Notes under the pieces: generated by a model | Databases searched by the model: none | Told to the model about the DNA's origin: nothing | Seen by the model: only the letters and a program-made list of their open reading frames with translations | Program-made: the position numbers and the translations under genes | In this document: piece by piece, positions 44,449 to 55,740 of the stretch | Position numbering within the stretch: position 1 is the stretch's first letter | Layout: each line of letters begins with the position of its first letter | Origin: Thereva unica | Taxonomy: Eukaryota > Arthropoda > Insecta > Diptera > Therevidae | NCBI GenBank assembly: GCA_949987705.1 | Contig: OX465282.1 | Span: 1,848,501 to 1,912,500, forward strand | DNA: 64,000 bases | Direction of reading: 5' to 3'

Positions 44449-46049
44449 TGTTTTCTGCAAAAACCTCTGTTATGAAATTCCACAAAGACGTAACGTTAAA
44501 TGGATTGCATTCTAAGATTGCTAAAGATTGACGAAAATAGCAGTTTTCGCAAATAAATTGGTGCAGTGTAGCGGAAGTATTCCAGTTATTTTAGCATGTG
44601 GCCTTAGTTCACCGTTCCCTTGAATTGTAGGATTGCCAAGTGAGAAACACGTTAATAACAATTTATGTTCTTTTTATTTAACATTCAAAAATTCGATTTA
44701 TAAATTTTATTAAAAAACTGTTCTTTGTATTTAACATTCAAAATTTCAATTTATGATTTTTATTAAAAAATTCACACACAAAAAAATATTGTTTTTTTTT
44801 TATTTAATTTATAATTCATCTTAATATATATAATTCACTATAGAGAAATACTAAATCCATAACATAACCACAAGATAGTTCAGACAATATATATTCCCAC
44901 GTTGCAACCAAGAACAAAAAATATCCTTCTACCACATTTACATTCCACGAGGGACAAATTGCATTTCAAGAATTAATGACCCTAAGGTCATGACTAATTC
45001 TCCCTACAATTCTTAAGTGTCCTAAAGCGAACGATCGAATGGATCTGGCTGGTTGATGTTCCTCATTAAATAGGGTTTCAGGACCTGTGTCGATCGGCAG
45101 TTTTACCATAAAATGTATGTGGACATGCAGCGTACCCATAAAATTAGACGTATTTTTTTTTTATCATAAAAACTTATAAATTTTGCATCAATAAATTGCT
45201 AAAATTCTTTTCTTTCACGAATTGTTTTTATCCTTTTTTTAAATTCCTTTATTTTCTTAAAATTCTCTTTTTATTGTAGTTGCCATAATTATGGTTCATG
45301 TCAATTCTGGGTTTCCTTATCGACATGCAAAAAGGATTTTATATCCTTTTTTAATATTGGCTATCTCACTCCCACTCATTGGATAAATTTAAATAATAAA
45401 ATTATTAAAATTCCCTTTAAGGGATTATCCTTCGCGATTACCTGGCATTGCTGCCCTTTCAGCATATGCTTCTTTAGCTGAATCGCGGTATAAAACATGA
45501 ATGTCAGTTTCGGTTTGTTTGTTTTCATGGTTCGCGGCGGGCGCCAGTTTTTTGTGTTTTTTCGCGCGTATAGTGGTTTACTATTATTAATAATTCCTTA
45601 AAAACATGCGAGTAAGTATTTTCTTTGTTTTAATGCATGCCTAAGGGTTTGAAGTCCCTTATTTACTTTTCTATTGATGAATTTCTGTTTTGGTGGTGAC
45701 AACTGTCAAAATTGGAAATTCAGTATTAAATTTCATTAAAATTTCATTAAAATCCCCTTTTTTCCAATATATTTCATATTTAATATTTCTTGTTAATCCT
45801 TCCATTATAATTACAATTGCTTATTTAAAAATTCATAAAAAAAAATTCATATTTTAATGCTTAATTCTAGGTTATGTTATTGTTATTTGTATTTGACTTC
45901 ATTTTCCGATTTATTTTGTAGATTTTTCGTGGTTGCCTATATTTGGATTAGGAATGCTTATGAGGTTCCCAGCTCAGGTAAGTGCGAATACCTTTCCTTT
46001 TATAGACACCTTTAAATTTATTTTTTGTTTTTAGGACTTGTGCCGAACA
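44449..46049 (-). repeat. BEL 3' LTR (1601 bp)
   Basis: On the minus strand it begins TGTTCGGCACAAGTCC and ends GCAGAAAACA (TG...CA). It matches the 5' LTR outside that copy's insertion. The last 34 codons of the 241-codon ORF run into it. Confidence 0.95.
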
Positions 46050-46673
46050 TTCTCCCCCTTCTTGAATGGACACATTCAACAGCTTCCTCACGATGCCTCT
46101 TTTGTGGTAGTGAAATAGCCTTAGTTGACCATCGGGCTTTACCTTCAGTCGCACCTGATATTTGTCTGAGAGATTGAGTGTTTTTTCCTTCTTCTTTGAC
46201 CTTAATATGGCGTCGAAATTGATTTTTATTAATACGTCTCGGGTAAGGTATACGTCGACTCCTTCGCGTGTTATGAAGCGCTGATGGGTATTTTCGATGC
46301 GTGTTTGCAATTCCTTGATGGTTGTTGTAGGTCTCAAAAGCATCAGATTCGGCTCGAGTGCTCCATTTATTACGGCTGATTGCGCTAACGTCGTCGTGGT
46401 GTGCCTGGTGGTGTTCTTCAGATGCCTCGTTGGATGATCTCTGGCTGCTGTTGATGGTTTAGCTGCTTGCGGTTGCTTATCTGCTTCACGGGAAGTTAAG
46501 GTAGCATTGTCCGGCCTGGGTCTGCAACTGGGCTCAGCGTAAAATTCTGGATCTGGCTCGTCATCCATCGAAAAGAATATCCTTTCGGATAATATTAAGG
46601 TATCTTCATCGTAATCCATCTGTAAACAAGAGACGTTAATTAATTTGTCTTGGGTTTGAGGACAACACAACAC
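45948..46673 (-). CDS. Extra 3' ORF of the BEL element, unknown function
   Basis: This 241-codon frame lies between gag-pol and the 3' LTR, in the position of env or accessory genes. A second in-frame Met at 46619 (MDYDEDTLIL) directly follows TTGTTTACAG, a good splice-acceptor sequence, so translation probably starts there from a spliced RNA, giving about 223 residues. The N-terminal half is acidic, then Thr/Arg-rich. The C-terminal half is basic (VYLTRDVLIKINFDAILRSK, then DKYQVRLKVKPDGQLRLFHY). There is no signal peptide, no membrane segment and no furin-type site, so it does not look like an envelope protein. The frame crosses the polypurine tract and continues 34 codons into the LTR. I do not recognise the family. 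The open frame in a young element suggests it is used. Confidence 0.55.
   Translation of the reverse strand: MLCCPQTQDKLINVSCLQMDYDEDTLILSERIFFSMDDEPDPEFYAEPSCRPRPDNATLTSREADKQPQAAKPSTAARDHPTRHLKNTTRHTTTTLAQSAVINGALEPNLMLLRPTTTIKELQTRIENTHQRFITREGVDVYLTRDVLIKINFDAILRSKKKEKTLNLSDKYQVRLKVKPDGQLRLFHYHKRGIVRKLLNVSIQEGGECSAQVLKTKNKFKGVYKRKGIRTYLSWEPHKHS
46050..46063 (-). promoter_or_regulatory. Polypurine tract of the BEL element
   Basis: AAGAAGGGGGAGAA on the minus strand directly abuts the TGTTCGG start of the 3' LTR, the expected place for the plus-strand primer. The tract is also coding for the 241-codon ORF. Confidence 0.75.
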
Positions 46674-46715
46674 GAAGTGACGGACAACATTTGTAATTGT
46701 TAGTATTAGACGCCA

Positions 46716-49700
46716 CTAAGTTGTCTCTATTGGCAGGCGGGATAGCTTGGCGACTGGCCGTCGCAAACTGTTGGTTTGAGTTTTTATCTGCGCGACCCTG
46801 ATGAGCCCATCTGGGCCTGGATAAACTTCTTCGACCACACCTAATGGCCATTTTGCTGGGGGCATCGTTTCATTGGTGACCAGCACGACGTCCCCAATTT
46901 GGAGGTTTCTTCTTTCTTGGTACCACTTAGGTCTGGTTTGGAGTTGATGTAGGTATTCTACTGACCATTTTTTCCAAAAATATTGTACCCTTTGTTGTAG
47001 ATGTTTCCATCTCTGCAGATGTGAAGACTCAATGGAGTAGTCGGGTTCTGGCAACATGGTTAAGGCCTGGCCTATAATGAAGTGTCCTGGTGTTAGTATC
47101 ACGGGGTTACTAGGATCAGTGCTGATATAACAGAGCGGACGCGAGTTTAATACTGCTTCAATTTGGGCAAGCAATGTTGCATATTCTTCGAACGTATATG
47201 CCTGGGTGCCTATACTCCTTCGTAGGTGATTCTTTATAGATCGTACACCTGCCTCCCATATGCCTCCAAAATGGGGAGCCGCTGGAGGATTAAAGTGCCA
47301 TTCTATTGCTTGTATAGAGAAGTATTTAGCCGCTTCCTGAGTTGCATCCAAGATTGCCTTTTTCATCTCCTTGTCTAATATGGTTTTTGCTCCAACAAAG
47401 TTAGATCCACAATCAGAATAAATATCTGTGGGTAAGCCTCGTCTGGAAATAAATCTTTTTAAGGCGGCGATAAAGGCTTCTGATGTTAACGCAGAAACTA
47501 ATTCAATATGTATGGCCTTTGTAGCCATGCAAACTATGATACACAAGTATGCCTTCAATTGTTGTGCCTTTCTGAGGGATGAGGCCTTGACTGTTATAGG
47601 GCCAGCATAATCTATGCCAACCTTGGAGAAGGGTTTTGAAATGTTGACTCGAGCTGCTGGTAATTCCCCCATTAATTGTTGGCAGTTCTCCTTCCGGAAT
47701 CTCGTACACGTAACGCATTGGTGTAGCCTACTTGAAATAGCTCGTCTGGCATCTAAGATCCAATATTTGTTTCTGCTGGTAGCTAGTACCAAGGATGTTC
47801 CCCCATGTAAAGTTTCGTGATGAAGTTTATCGATGATTAGATTCACTACATGATTATTCTTCGGCAATATGATTGGATGTTTTTGTTCATAGGAAATGTT
47901 GGCGTGTGACAATCTTCCCTTTATCCGTATTAGTCCTTGCTCGTCCATGAAGGGGCTTAACTGTAAGAGTTTGCTCTTGTGTGCAATTGCTTTATTTTGC
48001 GATAGATCCTTATGTTCGCCTGGAAAGCTTGCCCTTTGCACTAATCGTAATATGGTAACTTCGGCCTTGGAGAGTTCGCTGCGAGAAATTAATCCAACTC
48101 GTTTAGATGATGCCTTAGTACAATTTTCCTTGAAGCGTAGAAGATGGGCGGTGATTCTGACCAATTTGTTGTAAGACGAATATTTATTTAGTAGTTCCGC
48201 TTCTATTTCAATAACAAAAATTGAGGTGGTATTTCTTTTAGCTTCTAACTCTGTTTGGTCTTCGCATTTTGATACCCTTGGCCAGTGGTTCTCTTCCTTA
48301 ATGAGCCATGGTGGACCTCTCCACCAAATGTCCTTGTTGATTAGATCATCTACAGTGGTGCCCCTGGACGCAAGATCAGCAGGATTTTCTTCGGTGGGAA
48401 CATGCTGCCAGTTTTCATATTTGATGTTATCTTGGATTTCCACGACCCTGTTGGCGACATAAGTTTTCCAACGAGATGGATGTTCCCTTATCCATTGTAA
48501 TACGATCATCGAATCGGTCCAGGCGAATATGGGGACATCCTTAAGTTCCATGTCGATAATAGTTGTTTTAATTAATCGTGCAAGAATTACTGCGCCGTTT
48601 AATTCTAGCCTCGGAATGGTAGTTGGCTTAGTGGGTGCCACTCTAGTTTTCGCAGTTAGTAGCATGGATGTAGTGCTGCCGTCTTCTTGTGTTGTTCGCA
48701 GGTAGAGCACAGCCGCGTATGCCTTTGTGGAAGCGTCGCAAAAACCGTGTAACTGAACCTTGGCCTTGGTGGTGTATTGTATCCAACGTGGAATTTTTAT
48801 CCTAGGCAGATTTTTTAGGTCTCCCTTAAATTTATCCCAATGTTCCTGAATAGCCGTTGATGCTGGAGCGTCCCAAGAGCAGCCCATTATCCACATTCCC
48901 TGCATTAGTAATTTTGCAACAACAATTATTGGAGCAATCCACCCAAGGGGATCGTACAATGATGCGATTTCAGAAAGTATGGAACGTTTGGTGGACACGA
49001 CTGGTGTTGGTTTTAGGGCGACTTTAAAACTGAAATAATCCTTTGTAGGCCACCATTGAATGCCTAAAGTTTTAATTGATTCCAATTCGCCGATAGCTAA
49101 TGCTTCCTTTATTTCGCAGTATTCTGATGGCAGGTGAGCTAATAAGTTTATTTCGTTGCTAGCCCATTTCCGGAGATTGAATCCTCCTGATTTCATCATT
49201 TTTATAAGTTCATCTTGTAGGAGTTTCGCGCTGGGTATGTCATCCGCTCCTGTTAATAGGTCATCTACATAGAAGTCCCTCAGAGTAACGTGAGATGCTA
49301 AAGGCCAGTTGTTTCGTTCATCTTCGGCTAATTGCTGCAGGGTTCTTACCGCAAGATAGGGGGCAGAAGACGTACCGAAAGTGACTGTTTTAAGTTCATA
49401 GTCCTGTGGTTCACCAGTTGTTGGATGTTTCCAAATAATTCTTTGGAAAGCTCGTTGATCAGGATGAACCCAAATCATTCGGTACATCTTTTCGATGTCC
49501 GCTGTTATTGCCACTTTATGTTTCCGCCACTTCATTAGAATTGCGAAGAGTTTTGGTTGTAGGGTTGGTCCCTTTAACAGGTGGTCGTTTAAGGATGTGC
49601 CATTTGTGGTTTTACAGGACGCGTCAAACACGACTCTCAGTTTTGTTGTCGTGCTGTCTTTGAATACCGCATGATGCGGAATATAGTAATGGGGGCTATT

Positions 49701-51929
49701 GGTTAAAATGGGAGTTACCTTTTCCATGTGATCGAGCTGTATGTACTCATCGAGACATTTTGCATAATCACTGGACAAGTCTGGTTTCCTTTTAAATTGG
49801 GTTTGCAGAGCTTTGAATCTGGTTAGCGCTTGTGGACGTGATGCGCCTAATTTGGGAAGTTCATTATTTACAAAAGGTAAGGTTACTTGATATTGACCAT
49901 TTGTAGTACGCTGGTAAGTAGTCTGAAAAATAGTTTGACATTCTAATTCGTCCCTTTTGATGACCGGATGCGAAGGAAATTCTTCAGTTTCGAAAAATTG
50001 TTTTAGTTGACAATTTAGGTCGTTTTCCGTTGTTGCCATAAGCGATATGGCTTCCTTATGCGAACGATTTTTTGTTGGGCCCATTAAAATCCACCCAAAC
50101 ATTGTCCTAATTGCCACTGGAGATGTCTTGTTTCCGCGTACGATTCCGTCTTGCACTATTTGTGAATAAACGTTTACTCCCAACAAGGCATCAATTTTAC
50201 CGGTTTTCCAATACGTTGGATCAGCTAATTCAAGACCGTGTACATGACGAAGATTTCCCCTTGAGAGTCGTTGTTTAGGTAGTGGATCCGTGATGGTTTT
50301 TATGACGAAGAACGTCTCTTCGATTGTTGGTCCATTTGAATTACTGGCTTGTAATTGTAGGGTTGTTTCTTTGGATGAATTGTCTGCAGGAATGGCGCCT
50401 ATGCAATTGATGATGATAGAGGTAGGGGTGCATTGTGCAGCTAGTCTTTTACAAGCTTCTTCAGTCAGGAATGAAGATTGTGACCCTGGGTCAACAAGAC
50501 ATCTTAACGTGCTGGTTTGCCCTCGACCGCCTCTTGCAACTACTAGTGCGGTTGACAGTAATGCGTGTATGTTTTGACTTGATGTGAAGGCCTGAGTAAC
50601 GTTGGGTGTGGCAGCGCTGTGGCTATTACCTTCTTGATTGGATTCGGCTTGACTTGATGTGGAATCCTTGGAAGTGCTCTTGGAGCTTAGAAATTGCGAT
50701 GTGTTTCGTTCGCTTGATGTTTCTTGATGTAGTGACGTATGATGTGGCTGGTTACATTTGAAGCATTTATATTTGCTTGTACATTTTGGTTGCATGTGGT
50801 GACTAGATAAACAATTCAGGCATCGTCCTGCGGATAAAATGGCTTTCCGTTTGGCATCGAGAGTCATCCTTTTATACTTGAGACACCTTTGAATGAAATG
50901 CTTTCCTCCACAGGCAGGACATCCTCCTTCCTTGGTGCTATGGTAGGCTGAAGTTTTTTCGAAAGTTTGACTCTTAGGCTTGACCTGTGCTGATTTGGGA
51001 CTTATGACGTCTGCGATCGACTCCAGGACATTCAATCGAGTGCTTAAGAAGTTCTTGAAATCGTCGAAGGTTGGTAAATTCGCATTTGCTCCTTGATCCT
51101 CCTCCCATAATTTTAAGGTGTGAAACGGAAGCCTTTGGACCAGAATATAAATTAATAAAGTGTCCCAGGAACTAGTGTCCACCTTCAGGCTCTTTAATTG
51201 TTGTAGGCATTCTTCAGTGGTGTCGATCAAGGATTTGATCCCCTTATTCGTTTCGGTGGCTAATTTTGGTTGGTTTACTAGTAACTTGAGCTGATGGTTG
51301 ACTAAAATGCGGGTGTTTTCAAAGCGTCTCCGCAATTTGTCCCATGCTGGCATATAATCATCGTCAGTAATTGGAATGTGGCGAAGCACTCTTTCGGCTT
51401 CACCTACTAGACATGATTTCAAATGATGCAATTTTTGAACTGGTGACAGCCTTGAATTGTTGTGTACCAGAGACATGAACATATCCGAGAAGGGTCTCCA
51501 CATATCATAATCTCCATTGAATTTCGGAAGTGAAATTCTTGGAAGTGAAGAATCATGATGTACCACGATTGATGTGGAGGAGTCATTGGCCCTGGTCTCG
51601 ACTGGATTTGTTTCTACCTTGAACTTACGTAGGCCCTCAATTAACTCACTCAAATATTCTGAGTACTTCAACTCAGTATTACCAAAATGATCTTCCTTTA
51701 CATGCGCATGTTCGGATTCCTCGTCAGGAGTCTCCTCACATATTGCTTGCATTAATTGAAGGTCTATGTCGGCATATTCATTCCAGAGTTCCCTTAATTC
51801 TTCCTGTCGTAACTCGAAGAATCCCTGTGTGCGTTTGGCTATAGCTGTTTTTTTACCATTCTCAATACACTTTTCTATTCGCTTCCTCAAAGTGCGTTCG
51901 TGAACAATTAATTGCTTTAATGTTGCCAT
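46716..51929 (-). CDS. BEL/Pao gag-pol polyprotein (1737 codons, intact)
   Basis: One uninterrupted frame. Approximate residues: Gag with the DUF1759 core (PKFNGDYDMWRPFSDMF at 135-151), zinc-knuckle region 337-398 (CPACGGKHFIQRC, CLNCLSSHH, CFKCNQPHH), aspartic protease at about 475-490 (LVDPGSQSSFLT, DxGS active site), RT 720-920 (VVFDASCKTTNGTSLNDHL; ITADIEKMYRMI; catalytic FYVDDLL near 887), RNase H-like region (LHGFCDAST near 1050, with IPRLELNGAVILARL), integrase zinc domain (HH...CVTCTRF, about 1335-1385), integrase core (VGIDYAGPI, DCGSNFVGAK, FGGIWEAGVRSIK; D,D,E triad), and a C-terminal DUF5641-like domain (PKWYQERRNLQIGDVVLV). The order gag-PR-RT-RH-IN and the motifs fit the family. 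The start Met at 51929 is preceded by a 136-bp leader. Confidence 0.95.
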   Translation of the reverse strand: MATLKQLIVHERTLRKRIEKCIENGKKTAIAKRTQGFFELRQEELRELWNEYADIDLQLMQAICEETPDEESEHAHVKEDHFGNTELKYSEYLSELIEGLRKFKVETNPVETRANDSSTSIVVHHDSSLPRISLPKFNGDYDMWRPFSDMFMSLVHNNSRLSPVQKLHHLKSCLVGEAERVLRHIPITDDDYMPAWDKLRRRFENTRILVNHQLKLLVNQPKLATETNKGIKSLIDTTEECLQQLKSLKVDTSSWDTLLIYILVQRLPFHTLKLWEEDQGANANLPTFDDFKNFLSTRLNVLESIADVISPKSAQVKPKSQTFEKTSAYHSTKEGGCPACGGKHFIQRCLKYKRMTLDAKRKAILSAGRCLNCLSSHHMQPKCTSKYKCFKCNQPHHTSLHQETSSERNTSQFLSSKSTSKDSTSSQAESNQEGNSHSAATPNVTQAFTSSQNIHALLSTALVVARGGRGQTSTLRCLVDPGSQSSFLTEEACKRLAAQCTPTSIIINCIGAIPADNSSKETTLQLQASNSNGPTIEETFFVIKTITDPLPKQRLSRGNLRHVHGLELADPTYWKTGKIDALLGVNVYSQIVQDGIVRGNKTSPVAIRTMFGWILMGPTKNRSHKEAISLMATTENDLNCQLKQFFETEEFPSHPVIKRDELECQTIFQTTYQRTTNGQYQVTLPFVNNELPKLGASRPQALTRFKALQTQFKRKPDLSSDYAKCLDEYIQLDHMEKVTPILTNSPHYYIPHHAVFKDSTTTKLRVVFDASCKTTNGTSLNDHLLKGPTLQPKLFAILMKWRKHKVAITADIEKMYRMIWVHPDQRAFQRIIWKHPTTGEPQDYELKTVTFGTSSAPYLAVRTLQQLAEDERNNWPLASHVTLRDFYVDDLLTGADDIPSAKLLQDELIKMMKSGGFNLRKWASNEINLLAHLPSEYCEIKEALAIGELESIKTLGIQWWPTKDYFSFKVALKPTPVVSTKRSILSEIASLYDPLGWIAPIIVVAKLLMQGMWIMGCSWDAPASTAIQEHWDKFKGDLKNLPRIKIPRWIQYTTKAKVQLHGFCDASTKAYAAVLYLRTTQEDGSTTSMLLTAKTRVAPTKPTTIPRLELNGAVILARLIKTTIIDMELKDVPIFAWTDSMIVLQWIREHPSRWKTYVANRVVEIQDNIKYENWQHVPTEENPADLASRGTTVDDLINKDIWWRGPPWLIKEENHWPRVSKCEDQTELEAKRNTTSIFVIEIEAELLNKYSSYNKLVRITAHLLRFKENCTKASSKRVGLISRSELSKAEVTILRLVQRASFPGEHKDLSQNKAIAHKSKLLQLSPFMDEQGLIRIKGRLSHANISYEQKHPIILPKNNHVVNLIIDKLHHETLHGGTSLVLATSRNKYWILDARRAISSRLHQCVTCTRFRKENCQQLMGELPAARVNISKPFSKVGIDYAGPITVKASSLRKAQQLKAYLCIIVCMATKAIHIELVSALTSEAFIAALKRFISRRGLPTDIYSDCGSNFVGAKTILDKEMKKAILDATQEAAKYFSIQAIEWHFNPPAAPHFGGIWEAGVRSIKNHLRRSIGTQAYTFEEYATLLAQIEAVLNSRPLCYISTDPSNPVILTPGHFIIGQALTMLPEPDYSIESSHLQRWKHLQQRVQYFWKKWSVEYLHQLQTRPKWYQERRNLQIGDVVLVTNETMPPAKWPLGVVEEVYPGPDGLIRVAQIKTQTNSLRRPVAKLSRLPIETT

Positions 51930-52040
51930 GTTACCGTAAAATCCACCAAAAACCGCAATTATTTTAAATTAACCCAATATAAATTAAGACAGTTGATATA
52001 CGGTGCAATCCAAACCGGAGAAAGATGAACGGGCCAAATA

Positions 52041-52062
52041 CAGTTCCTGGATGGAACCACCA
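52041..52062 (-). promoter_or_regulatory. Probable primer binding site
   Basis: TGGTGGTTCCATCCAGGAAC on the minus strand starts 3 nt inside the 5' LTR boundary (52066), where a tRNA 3' end would anneal. The TGG start fits the universal CCA. I cannot assign the tRNA. Confidence 0.5.
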
Positions 52063-52065
52063 AAA

Positions 52066-54901
52066 TGTTTTCTGCAAAAACCTCTGTTATGAAATTCCAC
52101 AAAGACGTAACGTTAAATGGATTGCATTCTAAGATTGCTAAAGATTGACGAAAATAGCAGTTTTCGCAAATAAATTGGTGCAGTGTAGCGGAAGTATTCC
52201 AGTTATTTTAGCATGTGGCCTTAGTTCACCGTTCCCTTGAATTGTAGGATTGCCAAGTGAGAAACACGTTAATAACAATTTATGTTCTTTTTATTTAACA
52301 TTCAAAAATTCGATTTATAAATTTTATTAAAAAACTGTTCTTTGTATTTAACATTCAAAATTTCAATTTATGATTTTTATTAAAAAATTCACACACAAAA
52401 AAATATTGTTTTTTTTTTATTTAATTTATAATTCATCTTAATATATATAATTCACTATAGAGAAATACTAAATCCATAACATAACCACAAGATAGTTCAG
52501 ACAATATATATTCCCACGTTGCAACCAAGAACAAAAAATATCCTTCTACCACATTTACATTCCACGAGGGACAAATTGCATTTCAAGAATTAATGACCCT
52601 AAGGTCATGACTAATTCTCCCTACAATTCTTAAGTGTCCTAAAGCGAACGATCGAATGGATCTGGCTGGTTGATGTTCCTCATTAATTCAATTCAATTCA
52701 ATTTATTCGACTTAATATTCACAGTTACAATATCTTATCTTCTAGTTACTAATACTAATGTAATTGATGGACTATATATATGTGTTGTCCATTTGCCTAT
52801 TATAATCATATGAAACTGCCGAGCTTTATGCAATAAAAGTTGGAGTCTGCACACTTGCGACCGGTGTGCTTAATACAGTAACGGTCCTCAATGGGCTACA
52901 CTACCTTAAGAAACTAAAATATAAAATATATATATGTACAAATGCTAAACTAAAACTAAAAATTATATCTAGGTTCAAAAGCACTAAAAAAGGGAATAAA
53001 ATCACGATTCCATTACTTAACTAACATTTAATCGAATCTCACTTAAAATAAGCCGACAAAATTTTAAATGAAATTCGATTATCATCTTATAGACAAAATA
53101 AAAATTAATATACATATTGTAATATTGTAAGGCAATCATTAGAAGACTAAACTAAAACTAAAAAAAATTTTACATCAAGACAAGTTAGATGAATTTCGCA
53201 AGATAGAAACTCATCTAAGTCGTCTTAGTCCAATAAATCTAAATTAGGAGAAAATTGCAGATTTTAATCTTAACATTAACATAAGTTTCAAATTTTATAT
53301 TTTGACATGATTACTTTAAGCTTTATCAGTATTATCAATGGTTACAACTAAGTATTAAAATAATTTTAATCAGGGTTAAATTTGAAGACAAGTTAGATGA
53401 GCCTCTTCAGCCATAACCTCATCTAAGTGGTCTTCATACGATTAACAATTACAACTAAGTATAAAAATCTTATTATTATCAGAACTGAATTGTGACCAAG
53501 TTAGATGAGCCTCTCCAGCCATAACCTCATCCAGGTCTTCGTACAAGTATTATTAACCGCAAATCAGTAAATCTTCTAGGTTTCCTCATTCCAGAACATT
53601 AGTGAAAAGATTATTTTTCTTCTTAATCCGTAAGTCTCTTTTTTCCACTCTATCAGCTATATCCCCTCGTTTTTTGGTTACAAGAAGTTTAAACATTACA
53701 CCGTAACACTTATACTTTTAATTATTATTAATTATGACTTTATAAATTATTTAAATTCACTTGAATTGAGACATTTGTCTTTAGATAAATTTTGTTACTA
53801 ACGGTAAATTACTTTTGCCGGTTCGCTTTTATGCGACCACGTTTTCTTTTTGAGATGCTCCGCATCTCGACACTTGCGTTCGCTTTGACGCTCACCAAGC
53901 GAATCCATGTTCCTCATTAAATAGGGTTTCAGGACCTGTGTCGATCGGCAGTTTTACCATAAAATGTATGTGGACATGCAGCGTACCCATAAAATTAGAC
54001 GTATTTTTTTTTTATCATAAAAACTTATAAATTTTGCATCAATAAATTGCTAAAATTCTTTTCTTTCACGAATTGTTTTTATCCTTTTTTTAAATTCCTT
54101 TATTTTCTTAAAATTCTCTTTTTATTGTAGTTGCCATAATTATGGTTCATGTCAATTCTGGGTTTCCTTATCGACATGCAAAAAGGATTTTATATCCTTT
54201 TTTAATATTGGCTATCTCACTCCCACTCATTGGATAAATTTAAATAATAAAATTATTAAAATTCCCTTTAAGGGATTATCCTTCGCGATTACCTGGCATT
54301 GCTGCCCTTTCAGCATATGCTTCTTTAGCTGAATCGCGGTATAAAACATGAATGTCAGTTTCGGTTTGTTTGTTTTCATGGTTCGCGGCGGGCGCCAGTT
54401 TTTTGTGTTTTTTCGCGCGTATAGTGGTTTACTATTATTAATAATTCCTTAAAAACATGCGAGTAAGTATTTTCTTTGTTTTAATGCATGCCTAAGGGTT
54501 TGAAGTCCCTTATTTACTTTTCTATTGATGAATTTCTGTTTTGGTGGTGACAACTGTCAAAATTGGAAATTCAGTATTAAATTTCATTAAAATTTCATTA
54601 AAATCCCCTTTTTTCCAATATATTTCATATTTAATATTTCTTGTTAATCCTTCCATTATAATTACAATTGCTTATTTAAAAATTCATAAAAAAAAATTCA
54701 TATTTTAATGCTTAATTCTAGGTTATGTTATTGTTATTTGTATTTGACTTCATTTTCCGATTTATTTTGTAGATTTTTCGTGGTTGCCTATATTTGGATT
54801 AGGAATGCTTATGAGGTTCCCAGCTCAGGTAAGTGCGAATACCTTTCCTTTTATAGACACCTTTAAATTTATTTTTTGTTTTTTAGGACTTGTGCCGAAC
54901 A
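52066..54901 (-). repeat. BEL 5' LTR, enlarged by an insertion
   Basis: Same sequence as 44449-46049 but with 1234 extra bp (a 1220-bp insert plus a 14-bp duplication). The promoter for the element should lie here. On the minus strand the insert comes after about 980 bp of LTR. Confidence 0.95.
52687..53906 (-). mobile_element. 1.2-kb non-coding retroposon inserted in the BEL LTR
   Basis: A 14-bp duplication ATGTTCCTCATTAA (52673-52686 and 53907-53920) flanks it. On the minus strand it begins GGATTCGCTTGGTGAGCGTC and ends in TTGAA pentamers (52687-52700), a LINE/SINE-style tail. It contains no long ORF. About 111-bp tandem units (about 53340-53447 and 53450-53557) each hold AGTTAGATGAG...CTCATC hairpins. 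A third related hairpin lies at 53183-53239. It could be a SINE or the 3' region of a truncated LINE. Confidence 0.75.
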
Positions 54902-54906
54902 ACTTG

Positions 54907-55740
54907 ACGAAATCAATATATTCGCGAGCAAATCGATATGGTAGATAAAGAGGTGGAGAACGATGGTCTACTGACAAGGTGCGACAAGGTGACCACGCAA
55001 TTCGACGTCGACTGAAAACGACACGCAGCGCCTTAAAGAAAAGGGGGGGGGGGGGGTAAATAGTTATAAGTCGAGTCCTGAACTTTAAACATTATCTTTC
55101 AAAATTGATACAACTTTTAGTAATGTTTTAATAAGACTAAATAAGGAAGACCAGAGGAAGTTTTTTAGAGGAGTTCAGTTTATTAACCATTGACATACAT
55201 GATCAACGGTTCCAGAGCAATGTTTGTGGAAAAGTCACAGTCCTATGTTTCTACATTTTTCGGGCAAATCTGCTGATTTCTTCCTTAGCCGTTACGTCGA
55301 TTCCCCTGTGAATACTCAAAAGAGCAAGACCGTTCAGCCACTGTTCTCCAGTTGCACTACTTTGCCAATCCTTTAAAACGCCTTAGAGTTAAAGAATTTC
55401 TTTTGTTGCTATAAATAATGGTCACTCCAATCTGCAGACAGTTAGCGACTTTCGGAAAAGGTGTGATTAAAAATTAAAGCATCGATGAATATGTGTGTGC
55501 GTTGGACGAAGGACTAATGTCTAATGCCGGAAAGGCTGATAAGATATTCGGCGCCCGTGGGCTACTAGAAAAAAATTCGTCCCTCTTCATAAGAAAATTC
55601 AAGCGATATCTAGTGGGGGCAAAGACCCTCAGAGGAGAGGACAAAAGTAGTAATTGAGTTTCCTCTTTAATATACCAAATGATTGGAAAACATTACAAAG
55701 GTTACTGGGACTAATGGTGGAGATTTTTAGTGGGCTCCGG
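54907..55740. other. Spacer with a poly-G run, no gene seen
   Basis: A run of G lies at about 55044-55057. No recognised coding signal. Confidence 0.45.

Larger units (their letters stand above)
44449..54901 (-). mobile_element. BEL/Pao LTR retrotransposon, apparently complete
   Basis: Flanked by the 5-bp duplication ACTTG (44444-44448 and 54902-54906), as is usual for BEL/Pao. Read on the minus strand: a 5' LTR (54901-52066, carrying a later 1.2-kb insertion), a short leader, a single 1737-codon gag-pol ORF, a 241-codon 3' ORF, a purine tract and a 3' LTR (46049-44449). The LTRs look nearly identical (one T-run indel noticed near 54884 vs 46030), so the insertion is recent. No recognisable envelope gene is present. 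Confidence 0.95.

Noticed and set aside
45948..46673. Envelope protein in the BEL element
   Set aside because: There is no signal peptide, no hydrophobic fusion or membrane segment and no cysteine-rich ectodomain.
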